Of a DNA stretch of 64,000 bases, positions 43,521-52,337 are shown in pieces. How positions within the stretch are numbered: position 1 is the stretch's first letter; the number at the start of each line of letters is the position of its first letter. The stretch is from DASZIT01 sp052143315 (GTDB lineage: Bacteria; Actinomycetota; Acidimicrobiia; Acidimicrobiales; RAAP-2), in NCBI GenBank assembly GCA_052143315.1, contig JBKQTE010000092.1, positions 1 through 64,000 of the forward strand, in the 5' to 3' direction. The notes under the pieces are model-generated. The model did no database searches. It had not been told where the DNA came from and was given only the letters and a program-made list of their open reading frames with translations. The position numbers and the translations under genes were made by a program.

Positions 43521-44774
43521 ATGAGAACCGTCTCGGAGGACGCCCTCCTCCCTCATCTCGCCGCCCTGCCGGGCCCGGAGCCCCGGGTGGTGGTGTCCGG
43601 GAACTTCGCCACCCCGAGCCTGCTGCTCGGCGCCCTCGACGCGGCCCGGGAGTCGGTCCGGATCTTCGCCCTCAATGCCCAGCCCGACTGGCCCCGGCGT
43701 GACGGCGTCGTCAACGAGACGCCGTTCGTCGGTCCCGGGGTGCGCCACGACCCGACCCTCGACTACCTCCCCATGCGCTTGTCACTGGTTCCGCGCCTGT
43801 TCGACTCTCTCCGACCGGTCGACGCGGTCCTCGTCCACACCTCGCTGCCGCGCCAGGGGAAGGTGTCGCTGGGCATCGAGGTCAACATCCTGCCGGCGGC
43901 CATCGAACGGGTGCGCGCCAGCGGCGGCCTGGTGGTGGCCCAGATGAACCCCAACATGCCGTACACCTTCGGCGACGGCGAGATCCCGGTCGACCAGATC
44001 GACCTCGCCGTCGAGGTCGACACACCGCTGCGCGTCCCGGTCGCCCGGCCGGCCACCGACGCAGAGCGGAGCATCGGCCGCCAGGTCGCCGGCTTCGCTG
44101 CCGACGGCGCTACCCTGCAGCTCGGCATCGGGCAGATCCCCGACGTGGCGGCGGGCCAGCTCGTCTCCCGCCACCATCTGGGGATCTGGTCGGAGATGAT
44201 CAGCGACGGCGTCCTCACCCTCGAGCGGGCCGGTGCCCTCGACACCGGTCGGGCCATCAGGGCGTCGTTCCTCTTCGGGTCACGGGAGCTGTACGACTGG
44301 GCCGACGGCAACCCCCGACTGCAGATGGCCCGTACGGAGATCATGAACAACCCGGGCATGATCGCCTCGCAACCGGCCATGCTCTCGATCAACATGGCCA
44401 TGCAGGTCGACCTCTTCGCCCAGGCGAACGCCAGCTTCATCGACGACGCCGTCTACTCCGGTTTCGGGGGCCAGCCCGACTTCGTCGGCGGAGCCCTCCA
44501 CTCGACGGGCGGGCACGCGGTGGTCGCCCTGCATTCGTGGCACGACAAGACCGGCACCTCGTCGGTACTGCCCATCCTCACCAACCCGGTCACCTCCTTC
44601 CAGCACTCGGCGGTGGTGAGCGAGCAGGGCTGTGCCGAGCTCTTCGGGTGGTCGGAGCATGACCAGGCCATGATGATCATCGATCGGATCGCCGACCCCC
44701 GGGCCCGTGATGAGCTGATCGAGGCAGCGGGAGCCCTCGGCCTCATCCCTGCCCGGCTGTCCGCCGCCGACTGA
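43521..44774 (+). CDS. Acetyl-CoA hydrolase/CoA-transferase family protein
   Basis: A 417-residue protein of the acetyl-CoA hydrolase / 4-hydroxybutyrate CoA-transferase family. QLGIGQIPDVAAGQL, GIWSEMISDGVLTLERAGAL (with the probable catalytic Glu) and SGFGGQPDFVGGALHSTGG are family segments. It can transfer CoA between acetyl-CoA and another acid, releasing acetate. It lies four nucleotides after the FAD gene and so is last in the CODH operon. Together with the POR genes it could end a fermentative route to acetate. Exact acid partner unknown. Confidence 0.82.
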   Translation: MRTVSEDALLPHLAALPGPEPRVVVSGNFATPSLLLGALDAARESVRIFALNAQPDWPRRDGVVNETPFVGPGVRHDPTLDYLPMRLSLVPRLFDSLRPVDAVLVHTSLPRQGKVSLGIEVNILPAAIERVRASGGLVVAQMNPNMPYTFGDGEIPVDQIDLAVEVDTPLRVPVARPATDAERSIGRQVAGFAADGATLQLGIGQIPDVAAGQLVSRHHLGIWSEMISDGVLTLERAGALDTGRAIRASFLFGSRELYDWADGNPRLQMARTEIMNNPGMIASQPAMLSINMAMQVDLFAQANASFIDDAVYSGFGGQPDFVGGALHSTGGHAVVALHSWHDKTGTSSVLPILTNPVTSFQHSAVVSEQGCAELFGWSEHDQAMMIIDRIADPRARDELIEAAGALGLIPARLSAAD

Positions 44775-44806
44775 CGGCGGGTGCCGACAAGCCGGTGCCG
44801 CCGCTC

Positions 44807-44849
44807 GGGACCTTTGGCCCTGCCATCGGCTGGCGGTTCGGGGGACACT
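44807..44849 (+). promoter_or_regulatory. DosR-like box 4 and -10, phosphofructokinase operon
   Basis: GGGACCTTTGGCCCT (44807-44821) is identical to the box at 57896. GACACT (44844-44849) follows after 22 nt. The ATG is 55 nt further on, behind GGAGGT. Confidence 0.68.
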
Positions 44850-44904
44850 GCCTGGTAGTGGAGATCTTGCCCATGCTCGCCAGAGGGTTCGTCACGGAGG
44901 TGCC

Positions 44905-45900
44905 ATGCGCATCGGGCTGCTGACCGGCGGGGGCGACTGCCCCGGGCTCAATGCGGCCATTCGGGCCGTCGTCCGGGTGGGGGAGGACTCAGGGGACCAG
45001 GTCATCGGCTTCCATCACGGCTGGCGGGGGGTGGTCGACGGAGAGGTGCAGCCGCTCACCACCGCCGAGACCAAGGGGATCCTGCAGCAGGGGGGCACCG
45101 TCCTCGGTACCGCCCGGTACCATCCCGACGAGCATCAGGGCGGCGTGGCCGCGGTGCTGGACACGCTGGAACGCGCCAGGCTCGACGGGGTGATCGTGCT
45201 GGGCGGCGACGGCACGCTGGGGGCGGCCTATCGGCTCGCCGAGCTGGGAGTACCGCTCGTCGGGGTCCCCAAGACGATCGACAACGACGTGTCGGGGACG
45301 GCCCGGTGCATCGGCTTCGACACCGCGGTGACCACGGCGGCCGAGGCGATCGACCGGGTGCACACCACCGGGGAGAGCCACGATCGGCTGATGGTGGTGG
45401 AGGTCATGGGTCGAACCACCGGCTGGCTGGCCGTCTGTGCCGGCATCGCCGCCGGCGCGGACGCCATCTGCCTGCCCGAAGCGCCGACGGACCTCGACGG
45501 GCTGGCCAAGGCCATCCGTCGCCGCCACGATCGAGGATCGTCCTCGTCCGTGGTGGTGGTGGCCGAGGGCGCCCACGTCCAGGACCATCCGGAGCCGGAG
45601 TCCGACCGACCCTCCGGTGCGATCGTCTCGGACGGGCTCTTCGAGCGCACCGGCTACGAGACCCGCCTGACCGTGCTCGGTCACGTCCAGCGGGGGGGCA
45701 CGCCGACGGCCACCGACAGGCTGCTCGCCACCAGCTTCGGCGTCGCCGCCATCCAGGCGGTCCAGGCCCGCTCGTTCGGCACCTTGCTGTCGGCCAGCGA
45801 CGAGACGATCAGCCGGGTCCCCCTCGAGGCGGTGGCCGCCGGGCCCCGCCCGGTGCCCGCCCACCTGCTGGACGTGGCCGGCCACCTGACCGTGCGATGA
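44905..45900 (+). CDS. pfkA: 6-phosphofructokinase
   Basis: A 331-residue group A phosphofructokinase. LTGGGDCPGLNAAIR binds the nucleotide; GGDGTLGAA has Gly at the position that is Asp in pyrophosphate-dependent enzymes, favouring ATP; PKTIDNDVSGT is the catalytic segment with the base Asp; MGRTTGWLA and GHVQRGGTPTATDR bind the sugar phosphate. It commits hexose phosphates to glycolysis. The DosR-like box upstream echoes the DosR-controlled PfkB in mycobacteria, though that enzyme is from another family. Confidence 0.92.
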   Translation: MRIGLLTGGGDCPGLNAAIRAVVRVGEDSGDQVIGFHHGWRGVVDGEVQPLTTAETKGILQQGGTVLGTARYHPDEHQGGVAAVLDTLERARLDGVIVLGGDGTLGAAYRLAELGVPLVGVPKTIDNDVSGTARCIGFDTAVTTAAEAIDRVHTTGESHDRLMVVEVMGRTTGWLAVCAGIAAGADAICLPEAPTDLDGLAKAIRRRHDRGSSSSVVVVAEGAHVQDHPEPESDRPSGAIVSDGLFERTGYETRLTVLGHVQRGGTPTATDRLLATSFGVAAIQAVQARSFGTLLSASDETISRVPLEAVAAGPRPVPAHLLDVAGHLTVR

Positions 45901-45982
45901 GCCGGCCTGGCCACCACCGGGACCGACCCGGCTGGCGGCGACAGCCGTGACAGGGCCCCGACGGCCCGGAAAGGAGGATGCG

Positions 45983-48334
45983 ATGCCACCGGTGATGTGG
46001 TTCGAGGAGCTGACCATCGACGACGTGATGCTGGTCGGCGGCAAGGGGGCCAACCTGGGTGAGATGACCGGGGCCGGGCTTCCCGTTCCCCCTGGGTTCG
46101 TCATCACCAGCGGGGCCTATCTCGACGCCATCGAGCGCAGCGGGGTCCGATCCGCGCTGATCGACCTCCTCGGTCGGCTCGACATCGACGACCCGGCCAG
46201 CCTGGCGGACATCGCCGAGCAGGCCCAGGGCCTCGTCCGCCAGACGCCGGTGTCGCCGGAGCTCCGCACGGCGGTGCTCGACGCCTACCACAAGCTCGGT
46301 GACGGCATCCGGGTCGCCGTGCGGTCGTCGGGGACGGGCGAGGACGCCTCGGGCACCTCGTTCGCCGGCATGAACGTCACCTACACCAATGTGGCCGGGG
46401 ACGACGAGGTCCTGCGGCGGCTGGTCGACTGCTGGGCCTCCATCTACGGCGAGAGGGTCATCGCCTATCGCTGTGCCGAGCAGATCACCGACGAGCCCAC
46501 CCTGGCGGTGATCGTCCAGGAGATGGTGCCCTCCGAGCGCTCCGGCGTGATGTTCACCGCCGACCCCTCCACCAACGCCACCGACCGCATCGTCATCGAG
46601 GCGGCCTTCGGTCAGGGCGAGGTGGTGGTGTCCGGCATGGTGGAGCCGGACACCTATGTGGTGGCCAAGGGGGGGCTCCGCCTCCTGAGCGTCCGCGTCG
46701 GCCATCAGGCGTTCGAGATCGTCCGCGGCCCGGACGGAGCCGACCAGGAGGTCCCCATGTCGGCGCGGGACGGTGGCGCACGGGTGCTCGCCGACCCGGA
46801 GATCCTCGAACTGGCCAAGTTGGGGCTGGCGGTCGAAGGTCACTACGGCTCCCCGCAGGACACCGAGTGGGCCATGGCCGGTGGCGTCACGTACCTCGTC
46901 CAGTCCCGCCCCATCACCACCCTCGGGGCCCCGGCGGGGTCGTCCTCGGAGACGCCCTCGGAGCCGTCGAAGGTACTGGTGCACGGTCTGGCCGCCTCGA
47001 AGGGAGTGGCCTCGGGCAAGGTTCGGGTGCTGCACTCCCCCGACGAGGGAGCCCGCCTGCTCGACGGCGAGGTGCTGGTGGCCCCGATGACCAGCCCGGA
47101 CTGGGTGCCGGCCATCCGCCGGGCCGCCGCCCTGGTGACCGACGGCGGCGGCATGACCTGCCACGCCGCCATCGTCACCCGCGAGCTGGGCGTGCCCTGC
47201 GTGGTCGGAACCCGCACGGCGACCACGGTGCTGCGGGACGGCGAGGTGGTCACCGTCGACGGCGCCCACGGGCAGGTGCTCGAGGGGGCTCAGGCGCGAC
47301 CTCCGGCCCAGGCGGCGTCGGCCTCGGACACCGGCGCACCGGCCACCCGCCTCGAGGCGACGGGAGAGCTCGCCACCCGCCTGTACGTGAACCTGGCCGT
47401 GGCCGAGCACGCCGAGGAAGTGGCTGCGCAGGACGTCGACGGGGTCGGCCTGCTGCGGGCCGAGTTCATGGTGGCCGACGCCCTCGGCGGGGTCCATCCC
47501 CGGCTCCTCCTCCAACGGGACGAGCAGCAGACGTTCGTCGACAAGATGGCCGAGTCCCTGCTGCAGATCACCCGGGCCTTCGAACCCCGCCCCGTGGTGT
47601 ACCGGAGCATCGACTTCCGCAGCAACGAGTTCCGGGGCCTCGAGGGGGGCGACCAGTTCGAGCCTCATGAGGACAACCCGATGATCGGCTACCGGGGATG
47701 CTACCGGTACGTCGATCAGCCCGACCTGTTCCGCCTCGAGCTGGACGTCCTCGCCCAGGTGGCGGCGCAGACCCCCAACCTGCGCCTGATGATCCCCTTC
47801 GTGCGTACCGCCTGGGAGCTGGAGCGCTGCCTCGACATCGTCGAGGACCATCCCGGGGCGCGCCGGCTTCCGGTGTGGGTGATGGCTGAGGTTCCCTCCG
47901 TGGCCTACTGGATCCCCACCTACGCCCGCATGGGCATCGAGGGGGTGTCCATCGGCAGCAACGATCTCACCCAGCTCACCCTCGGCGTGGACCGGGACTC
48001 CGTGGTGCTGGCCGAGCTGTTCGACGAGGCGGACCCCGCCGTCCTCGACTCCATCTCGCGGATCGTCCGGGCGTGCCAGGACTCGGGGATCACCTCGTCG
48101 TTGTGTGGCCAGGCTCCTTCGAACCGGCCCGAGTTCGCCGAGTTCCTGATACGGCTGGGCATCACCTCGGTGTCGGTGAACCCCGACGTGGCCCCGGCGG
48201 TGCGCCACACCATGGCCGCCGCCGAGCGGCGCCTCCTGCTCGAGGCGGCCGACCCCCGTCGCACCCCCCGGGAGACGGCACCGACCCCGATCCATCCCCT
48301 CTCCCGTCGGTACAGCGCCCGCCCCGCCGACTGA
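45983..48334 (+). CDS. ppsA: Phosphoenolpyruvate synthase (pyruvate, water dikinase)-like
   Basis: A 783-residue dikinase. The N-terminal ATP-binding domain (VGGKGANLGEM; AVRSSGTGEDASGTSFAG) is followed by the swivelling phosphohistidine domain (TDGGGMTCHAAIVTRELGVPCVVGT) and the C-terminal PEP/pyruvate barrel (VDGVGLLRAEF; GSNDLTQLTLGVDRD; SLCGQAPSN). It interconverts pyruvate and PEP using ATP/AMP. AAGGAGG at the right spacing marks the ATG. It follows pfkA by 82 nt without its own box, so it is probably in that operon; run in reverse under low oxygen it would yield ATP from PEP and AMP. Confidence 0.9.
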   Translation: MPPVMWFEELTIDDVMLVGGKGANLGEMTGAGLPVPPGFVITSGAYLDAIERSGVRSALIDLLGRLDIDDPASLADIAEQAQGLVRQTPVSPELRTAVLDAYHKLGDGIRVAVRSSGTGEDASGTSFAGMNVTYTNVAGDDEVLRRLVDCWASIYGERVIAYRCAEQITDEPTLAVIVQEMVPSERSGVMFTADPSTNATDRIVIEAAFGQGEVVVSGMVEPDTYVVAKGGLRLLSVRVGHQAFEIVRGPDGADQEVPMSARDGGARVLADPEILELAKLGLAVEGHYGSPQDTEWAMAGGVTYLVQSRPITTLGAPAGSSSETPSEPSKVLVHGLAASKGVASGKVRVLHSPDEGARLLDGEVLVAPMTSPDWVPAIRRAAALVTDGGGMTCHAAIVTRELGVPCVVGTRTATTVLRDGEVVTVDGAHGQVLEGAQARPPAQAASASDTGAPATRLEATGELATRLYVNLAVAEHAEEVAAQDVDGVGLLRAEFMVADALGGVHPRLLLQRDEQQTFVDKMAESLLQITRAFEPRPVVYRSIDFRSNEFRGLEGGDQFEPHEDNPMIGYRGCYRYVDQPDLFRLELDVLAQVAAQTPNLRLMIPFVRTAWELERCLDIVEDHPGARRLPVWVMAEVPSVAYWIPTYARMGIEGVSIGSNDLTQLTLGVDRDSVVLAELFDEADPAVLDSISRIVRACQDSGITSSLCGQAPSNRPEFAEFLIRLGITSVSVNPDVAPAVRHTMAAAERRLLLEAADPRRTPRETAPTPIHPLSRRYSARPAD

Positions 48335-48346
48335 TCGGCCGCAAGT

Positions 48347-48390
48347 GGGACGTTCGGCCCTACCACCGCCGGCCCGGACCGGAGCACCAT
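48347..48390 (+). promoter_or_regulatory. DosR-like box 5 and -10, GAPDH-POR operon
   Basis: GGGACGTTCGGCCCT (48347-48361) starts 13 nt after the ppsA stop. CACCAT (48385-48390) follows after 23 nt. The GAPDH ATG is 46 nt further on with GAGAGGAG upstream. Confidence 0.65.
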
Positions 48391-48436
48391 GGTTCCGGTG
48401 GGGTGCTCCCATCGCACCGCACGAGAGGAGCAGGCG

Positions 48437-49450
48437 ATGACGGTACGGTTGGCGATCAACGGGTTCGGGCGCACCGGACGGGCGCTGCTCCGCTCGGTGC
48501 TGGCCTCCCATCCCGAGATCGCGGTGGTGGCCATCAACGACCTCGGGGCGCCAGCTGCCCTGGCCCGACTGTTCGCCCGGGACTCGGTGCACGGCCGCTA
48601 CCCCGAACCGGTGACGGTGGAAGGCACCACCATGGTGGTGGGCGAACGCCGGATCCCCCTCCTCGCCGAGCCCGACCCCAAGGCGCTCCCCTGGGGCGAG
48701 CTGGGGGTCGATGTCGTCGTCGAGTCCACCGGCAAGGGCACCAGCCGCGACAAGGCGGCGGCGCACCTCGATGCCGGCGCCACCCGGGTGGTGATCTCAG
48801 CGCCGGCCAAGGATCCCGATGCCACCTTCGTCATCGGGGTCAACGAGGAGCAGTTCGACCCGGACCACGACTACATCATCTCCAACGCGTCGTGCACGAC
48901 CAACTGCCTGGCCGTCCTGGCCAAGGTACTGGATGACGCCTTCGGCATCGAGGACGGCTTCATGACCACCGTGCACGCCTACACCGGGGACCAACAGCTG
49001 ACCGACGCCCTGCACAAGGATCCCCGGAGGTCACGGGCGGCGGCCATCAACATCGTGCCGACCACCACCGGGGCGGCACGGGCCACCGGCCTGGTGCTCC
49101 CGTCCGTCAACGGCGTCCTCGACGGACTGGCGCTCCGGGTGCCGGTGCCGGACGCCTCGATCGTCGACCTGGTCGCCAACGTGCGCACCGAGACCACCGT
49201 CGACGATGTCAAGGCCGCCTACCGGGGCGCGGCGGACTCCGGTCGTCTGGCCGGCCTGCTCGAGTACTCCGAGGAGGCCCTCGTCTCCACGGACATCATC
49301 GGGTCCTCGGCGTCGTGCGTCTTCGACTCCGACCTGACCATGGTCCACGGGCGCCTGGTCAAGGTGCTCGGCTGGTACGACAACGAGTCGGGCTACTCGA
49401 GCCGGCTCGCCGATCTGGCCGCCATCGTCGGCGCCGCCACCCCCCGCTGA
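48437..49450 (+). CDS. gap: Glyceraldehyde-3-phosphate dehydrogenase
   Basis: A 337-residue GAPDH. INGFGRTGRALLRS binds NAD, the Asp in AINDLG indicates NAD preference, SNASCTTNCLAVLAKV contains the catalytic Cys, HAYTGDQQLTD the catalytic His region, and WYDNESGYSSRL is the C-terminal signature. It directly precedes the POR genes and carries a DosR-like box, so it looks like a hypoxia-specific copy rather than the housekeeping gene, which would be elsewhere. Confidence 0.94.
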   Translation: MTVRLAINGFGRTGRALLRSVLASHPEIAVVAINDLGAPAALARLFARDSVHGRYPEPVTVEGTTMVVGERRIPLLAEPDPKALPWGELGVDVVVESTGKGTSRDKAAAHLDAGATRVVISAPAKDPDATFVIGVNEEQFDPDHDYIISNASCTTNCLAVLAKVLDDAFGIEDGFMTTVHAYTGDQQLTDALHKDPRRSRAAAINIVPTTTGAARATGLVLPSVNGVLDGLALRVPVPDASIVDLVANVRTETTVDDVKAAYRGAADSGRLAGLLEYSEEALVSTDIIGSSASCVFDSDLTMVHGRLVKVLGWYDNESGYSSRLADLAAIVGAATPR

Positions 49451-49478
49451 CCGGTCGACGAGGATCCGAGCCGCCACC

Positions 49479-50069
49479 ATGTTCCAGATACGCATCCACG
49501 GGCGAGGGGGCCAGGGTGTGGTCACCGCGGCCGAGGTGCTGTCGATGGCCGCCTTCGACGAGGGGCGCCACGCCCAGGCGTTCCCGAGCTTCGGGTCCGA
49601 GCGCATGGGTGCCCCGGTCGTCGCCTTCTGCCGGATCGACGAGCGGCCCATCCGCAGTCGCGAGCCGGTGATGGAGCCCGACGCCCTGATCATCCAGGAC
49701 GTCACCCTCGTCCACCAGGTCGACCTCTTCGCCGGCGTGTCGCCCGAGGCCTACGTCCTGGTGAACACCACCCGGAGCCTCGACGCCCTCGGGCTCGGCG
49801 AGGTCGCCCGCCACCTCCACCCCGAGCGCCTGCGCAACTGCCCGGCGACCGAGATCGCCCTCGCCGAGATCGGCCGGCCGGTACCCAACGCCGCGCTGAT
49901 CGCCGGGTTCGCCGCCCTGACCGGCCAGATCTCCCTGGCCTCAGTCGAGCAGGCGCTCCGTCAGCGGTTCCCCGGCCCGATGGGCGAGCGCAACGTCGCC
50001 GCCGCCGATGCCGCCTATCACTACGTGATGCAACCGCAAGTCGAGCAGGCACATGCTGCGACAGATTGA
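49479..50069 (+). CDS. porG: 2-oxoacid (pyruvate):ferredoxin oxidoreductase, gamma subunit
   Basis: A 196-residue gamma subunit. It opens with IRIHGRGGQGVVTAAEVL, the CoA-binding domain signature, and FPSFGSERMGAPVVAF follows, both typical of PorG. It joins the alpha and beta chains to decarboxylate pyruvate to acetyl-CoA and reduce ferredoxin. It overlaps porA by 17 nt and lies 28 nt after gap, so glycolysis and pyruvate oxidation are co-expressed. Confidence 0.92.
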   Translation: MFQIRIHGRGGQGVVTAAEVLSMAAFDEGRHAQAFPSFGSERMGAPVVAFCRIDERPIRSREPVMEPDALIIQDVTLVHQVDLFAGVSPEAYVLVNTTRSLDALGLGEVARHLHPERLRNCPATEIALAEIGRPVPNAALIAGFAALTGQISLASVEQALRQRFPGPMGERNVAAADAAYHYVMQPQVEQAHAATD

Positions 50070-51312
50070 GGGCTCACGGGCGGTGGCCGAGACGGTGGCC
50101 CACTGCCGGCCCGAGGTGGTCTGCGCCTATCCCATCTCCCCCCAGACCCACATCATCGAGGCGGTCGGCGCCATGGTCAAGGCCGGCGCCCTGTCTCCGT
50201 GCGAGTTCATCAACGTCGAGTCGGAGTTCGCGGCGATGTCGGTGTCCATCGGTGCCTCGGCGGCCGGGGCACGCGCCTACACCGCCACCGCCAGCCAGGG
50301 CCTGCTGTTCATGATGGAGGCCGTCTACAGCGCCTCCGGCCTGGGGCTTCCCATCGTGATGACCCTGGCCAACCGGGCCATCGGAGCTCCCATCAACATC
50401 TGGAACGACCACAGCGACGCCATGGCGGTGCGCGACTCCGGGTGGGTCCAGCTGTTCGCCGAGACCAATCAGGAAGCCGCCGATCTCCATGTCCAGGCGT
50501 TCGTGATCGCCGAGCGGCTCTCCCTGCCGGTGATGGTCTGCATGGACGGCTTCATCCTCACCCATGCGGTCGAAGGCATCGACGTCCCCGAGCAGGCCGA
50601 CGTCGACGCCTTCCTCCCGCCCTTCCGGCCACGCCAGGTGCTCGACCCCGACGATCCGGTCTCGATCGGGGCCATGGTCGGGCCCGAGGCGTTCGAGGAG
50701 GTGCGCTACCTGGCCCATCTCCGCCAGCTGGAGGCCCTCGACCTGATCCCCACGGTGTCGTCCGACTTCGCCGAACGTTTCGGCCGCCAGAGCGGGGGGC
50801 TGGTGCGGACCTACCGCACCGAGGACGCCGACACGGTGGTGGTGGCGCTCGGATCGGTGCTGGGCACCATCAAGGACGCGGTGGACGCCCGCCGCGATGC
50901 CGGCGACCGCCTGGGGGTGGTGGGGATCACCGCCTTCCGGCCGTTCCCCCGGGACGCGGTCCACCAGGCGCTGTCCGGGGCCCGACGCATCGTGGTGGTG
51001 GAGAAGGCGTTCAGTGTCGGGTTCGGGGGCGTGCTCTCCACCGACGTGGCCATGGCTACCCACGAGACGGGGGGCTCGCTGCGGACCGTGGTGGCCGGGC
51101 TCGGCGGCCGCCCGATCACCCGCCTGTCCCTCGAGACGATGCTGGCCGATGCCTGCGGGGACCGACTCGGGCCCCTCACCTTCCTCGACCTCGACACCGG
51201 GATCGTCGAGCGTGAACAGGCGCGCATGGCCGCCGCCGAGCGGCCGGGCCCCTCCGCCGAGTACGTCCTCCGCGACCTCGCCTCCCGCCCGGCCGGGTCG
51301 GTGCAGCCATGA
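50053..51312 (+). CDS. porA: 2-oxoacid (pyruvate):ferredoxin oxidoreductase, alpha subunit
   Basis: A 419-residue alpha subunit. AYPISPQTHIIEAV near the N-terminus and NVESEFAAMSVSIGASAAG (with the Glu that contacts thiamine diphosphate) are characteristic; NIWNDHSDAMAVRDSGW is a PorA motif. The C-terminal part (RRIVVVEKAFSVGFGGVL) is the transketolase C-like domain. The pyruvate type is favoured by the YPISPQT motif and neighbours, but 2-oxoglutarate cannot be fully excluded. Confidence 0.92.
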   Translation: MLRQIEGSRAVAETVAHCRPEVVCAYPISPQTHIIEAVGAMVKAGALSPCEFINVESEFAAMSVSIGASAAGARAYTATASQGLLFMMEAVYSASGLGLPIVMTLANRAIGAPINIWNDHSDAMAVRDSGWVQLFAETNQEAADLHVQAFVIAERLSLPVMVCMDGFILTHAVEGIDVPEQADVDAFLPPFRPRQVLDPDDPVSIGAMVGPEAFEEVRYLAHLRQLEALDLIPTVSSDFAERFGRQSGGLVRTYRTEDADTVVVALGSVLGTIKDAVDARRDAGDRLGVVGITAFRPFPRDAVHQALSGARRIVVVEKAFSVGFGGVLSTDVAMATHETGGSLRTVVAGLGGRPITRLSLETMLADACGDRLGPLTFLDLDTGIVEREQARMAAAERPGPSAEYVLRDLASRPAGSVQP

Positions 51313-52337
51313 CCGGGGTGCCGGTGCGCTTCTACCAGGTCGGGAGCTTCGCCGTCGGCAACCGGCTGCTCCACCCGGAGGATCGGACCGTCCAGTCGGA
51401 TCCCGACCGCACCAACTCCCTGGACTCCGGACACCGCGCCTGCCAGGGGTGTGGCGAGGCCCTGGGTGCCCGCTACGCCCTCGATGCCGCCATGCGGGCC
51501 ACCGGGGGCCGGCTGATGGCCGTGAACGCCACCGGGTGCCTGGAGGTGTTCTCCACCCCCTACCCGCAGACGTCGTGGCGGATCGCCTGGCTCCACTCGC
51601 TCTTCGGCAACGCCCCGGCGGTCGCCACCGGGGTGGCGGCGGCCATGAAGGTGAAGGGGCGCGCCGACGTCCGGGTGATCGGTCAGGCCGGCGACGGCGG
51701 GACGGTCGACATCGGCTTCGGCTGCCTGTCGGGAATGTTCGAGCGCAACGACGACGTGCTCTTCATCTGCTACGACAACGAGGCCTACATGAACACCGGC
51801 GTGCAGCGCTCCGGGGCAACACCTCCGGCGGCCCGGACGGCCACCACCGAGGCGGTGGGCAGCCAACCGGGGAACGTCTTCGGACAGGGGAAGGACCTTC
51901 CCCGCCTGGCCATGGCCCACGACATCCCCTATGTCGCCACCGCCACCGTCGCCGACCTCCACGACCTCGAGGGCAAGGTCGAGCGGGCCATGGACATCCA
52001 CGGTGCCCGCTACCTGCACATCCTCGTCCCCTGCCCGCTCGGATGGGGCACCGCCTCGTGCGACACCATACGGGTGGCGCGACTCGCCCAGGAGACCGGG
52101 CTCTTCCCGGTGCTCGAAGCCGAGCACGGTCGGGTGACCTCGGTGTCCCCGATCCGCCACCGGGTGCCGGTGGAGGAGTACCTGTCGATCCAACGCCGCT
52201 ACGCCCACCTCTTCGGTGAACATCCGAGCGTGGAGGTGATCGCCCGGATCCAGGCGATGGCCGACCACAACATCGCCAGGTACGGGCTCGACCCCCACCA
52301 GGTCGGCGATGCCGAACCGGAGGCGGGACGTCCGTGA
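51309..52337 (+). CDS. porB: 2-oxoacid (pyruvate):ferredoxin oxidoreductase, beta subunit
   Basis: A 342-residue thiamine-diphosphate subunit. HRACQGCGEALGARYAL gives the first two cysteines for the proximal [4Fe-4S] cluster, ATGCLEVFSTPYP the third, and SCDTIR a later one. GQAGDGGTVDIGFGCLSGMFERN is the TPP/Mg motif, and CYDNEAYMNTGVQRSG completes the site as in pyruvate enzymes. ATGA overlap with porA and with the next gene. Confidence 0.93.
   Translation: MTGVPVRFYQVGSFAVGNRLLHPEDRTVQSDPDRTNSLDSGHRACQGCGEALGARYALDAAMRATGGRLMAVNATGCLEVFSTPYPQTSWRIAWLHSLFGNAPAVATGVAAAMKVKGRADVRVIGQAGDGGTVDIGFGCLSGMFERNDDVLFICYDNEAYMNTGVQRSGATPPAARTATTEAVGSQPGNVFGQGKDLPRLAMAHDIPYVATATVADLHDLEGKVERAMDIHGARYLHILVPCPLGWGTASCDTIRVARLAQETGLFPVLEAEHGRVTSVSPIRHRVPVEEYLSIQRRYAHLFGEHPSVEVIARIQAMADHNIARYGLDPHQVGDAEPEAGRP

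Noticed and set aside
45809..48766. Minus-strand open frame of 985 codons opposite PEP synthase
   Set aside because: Same reason: a shadow of strongly biased codons, with no family motif, while the plus strand has all dikinase motifs.
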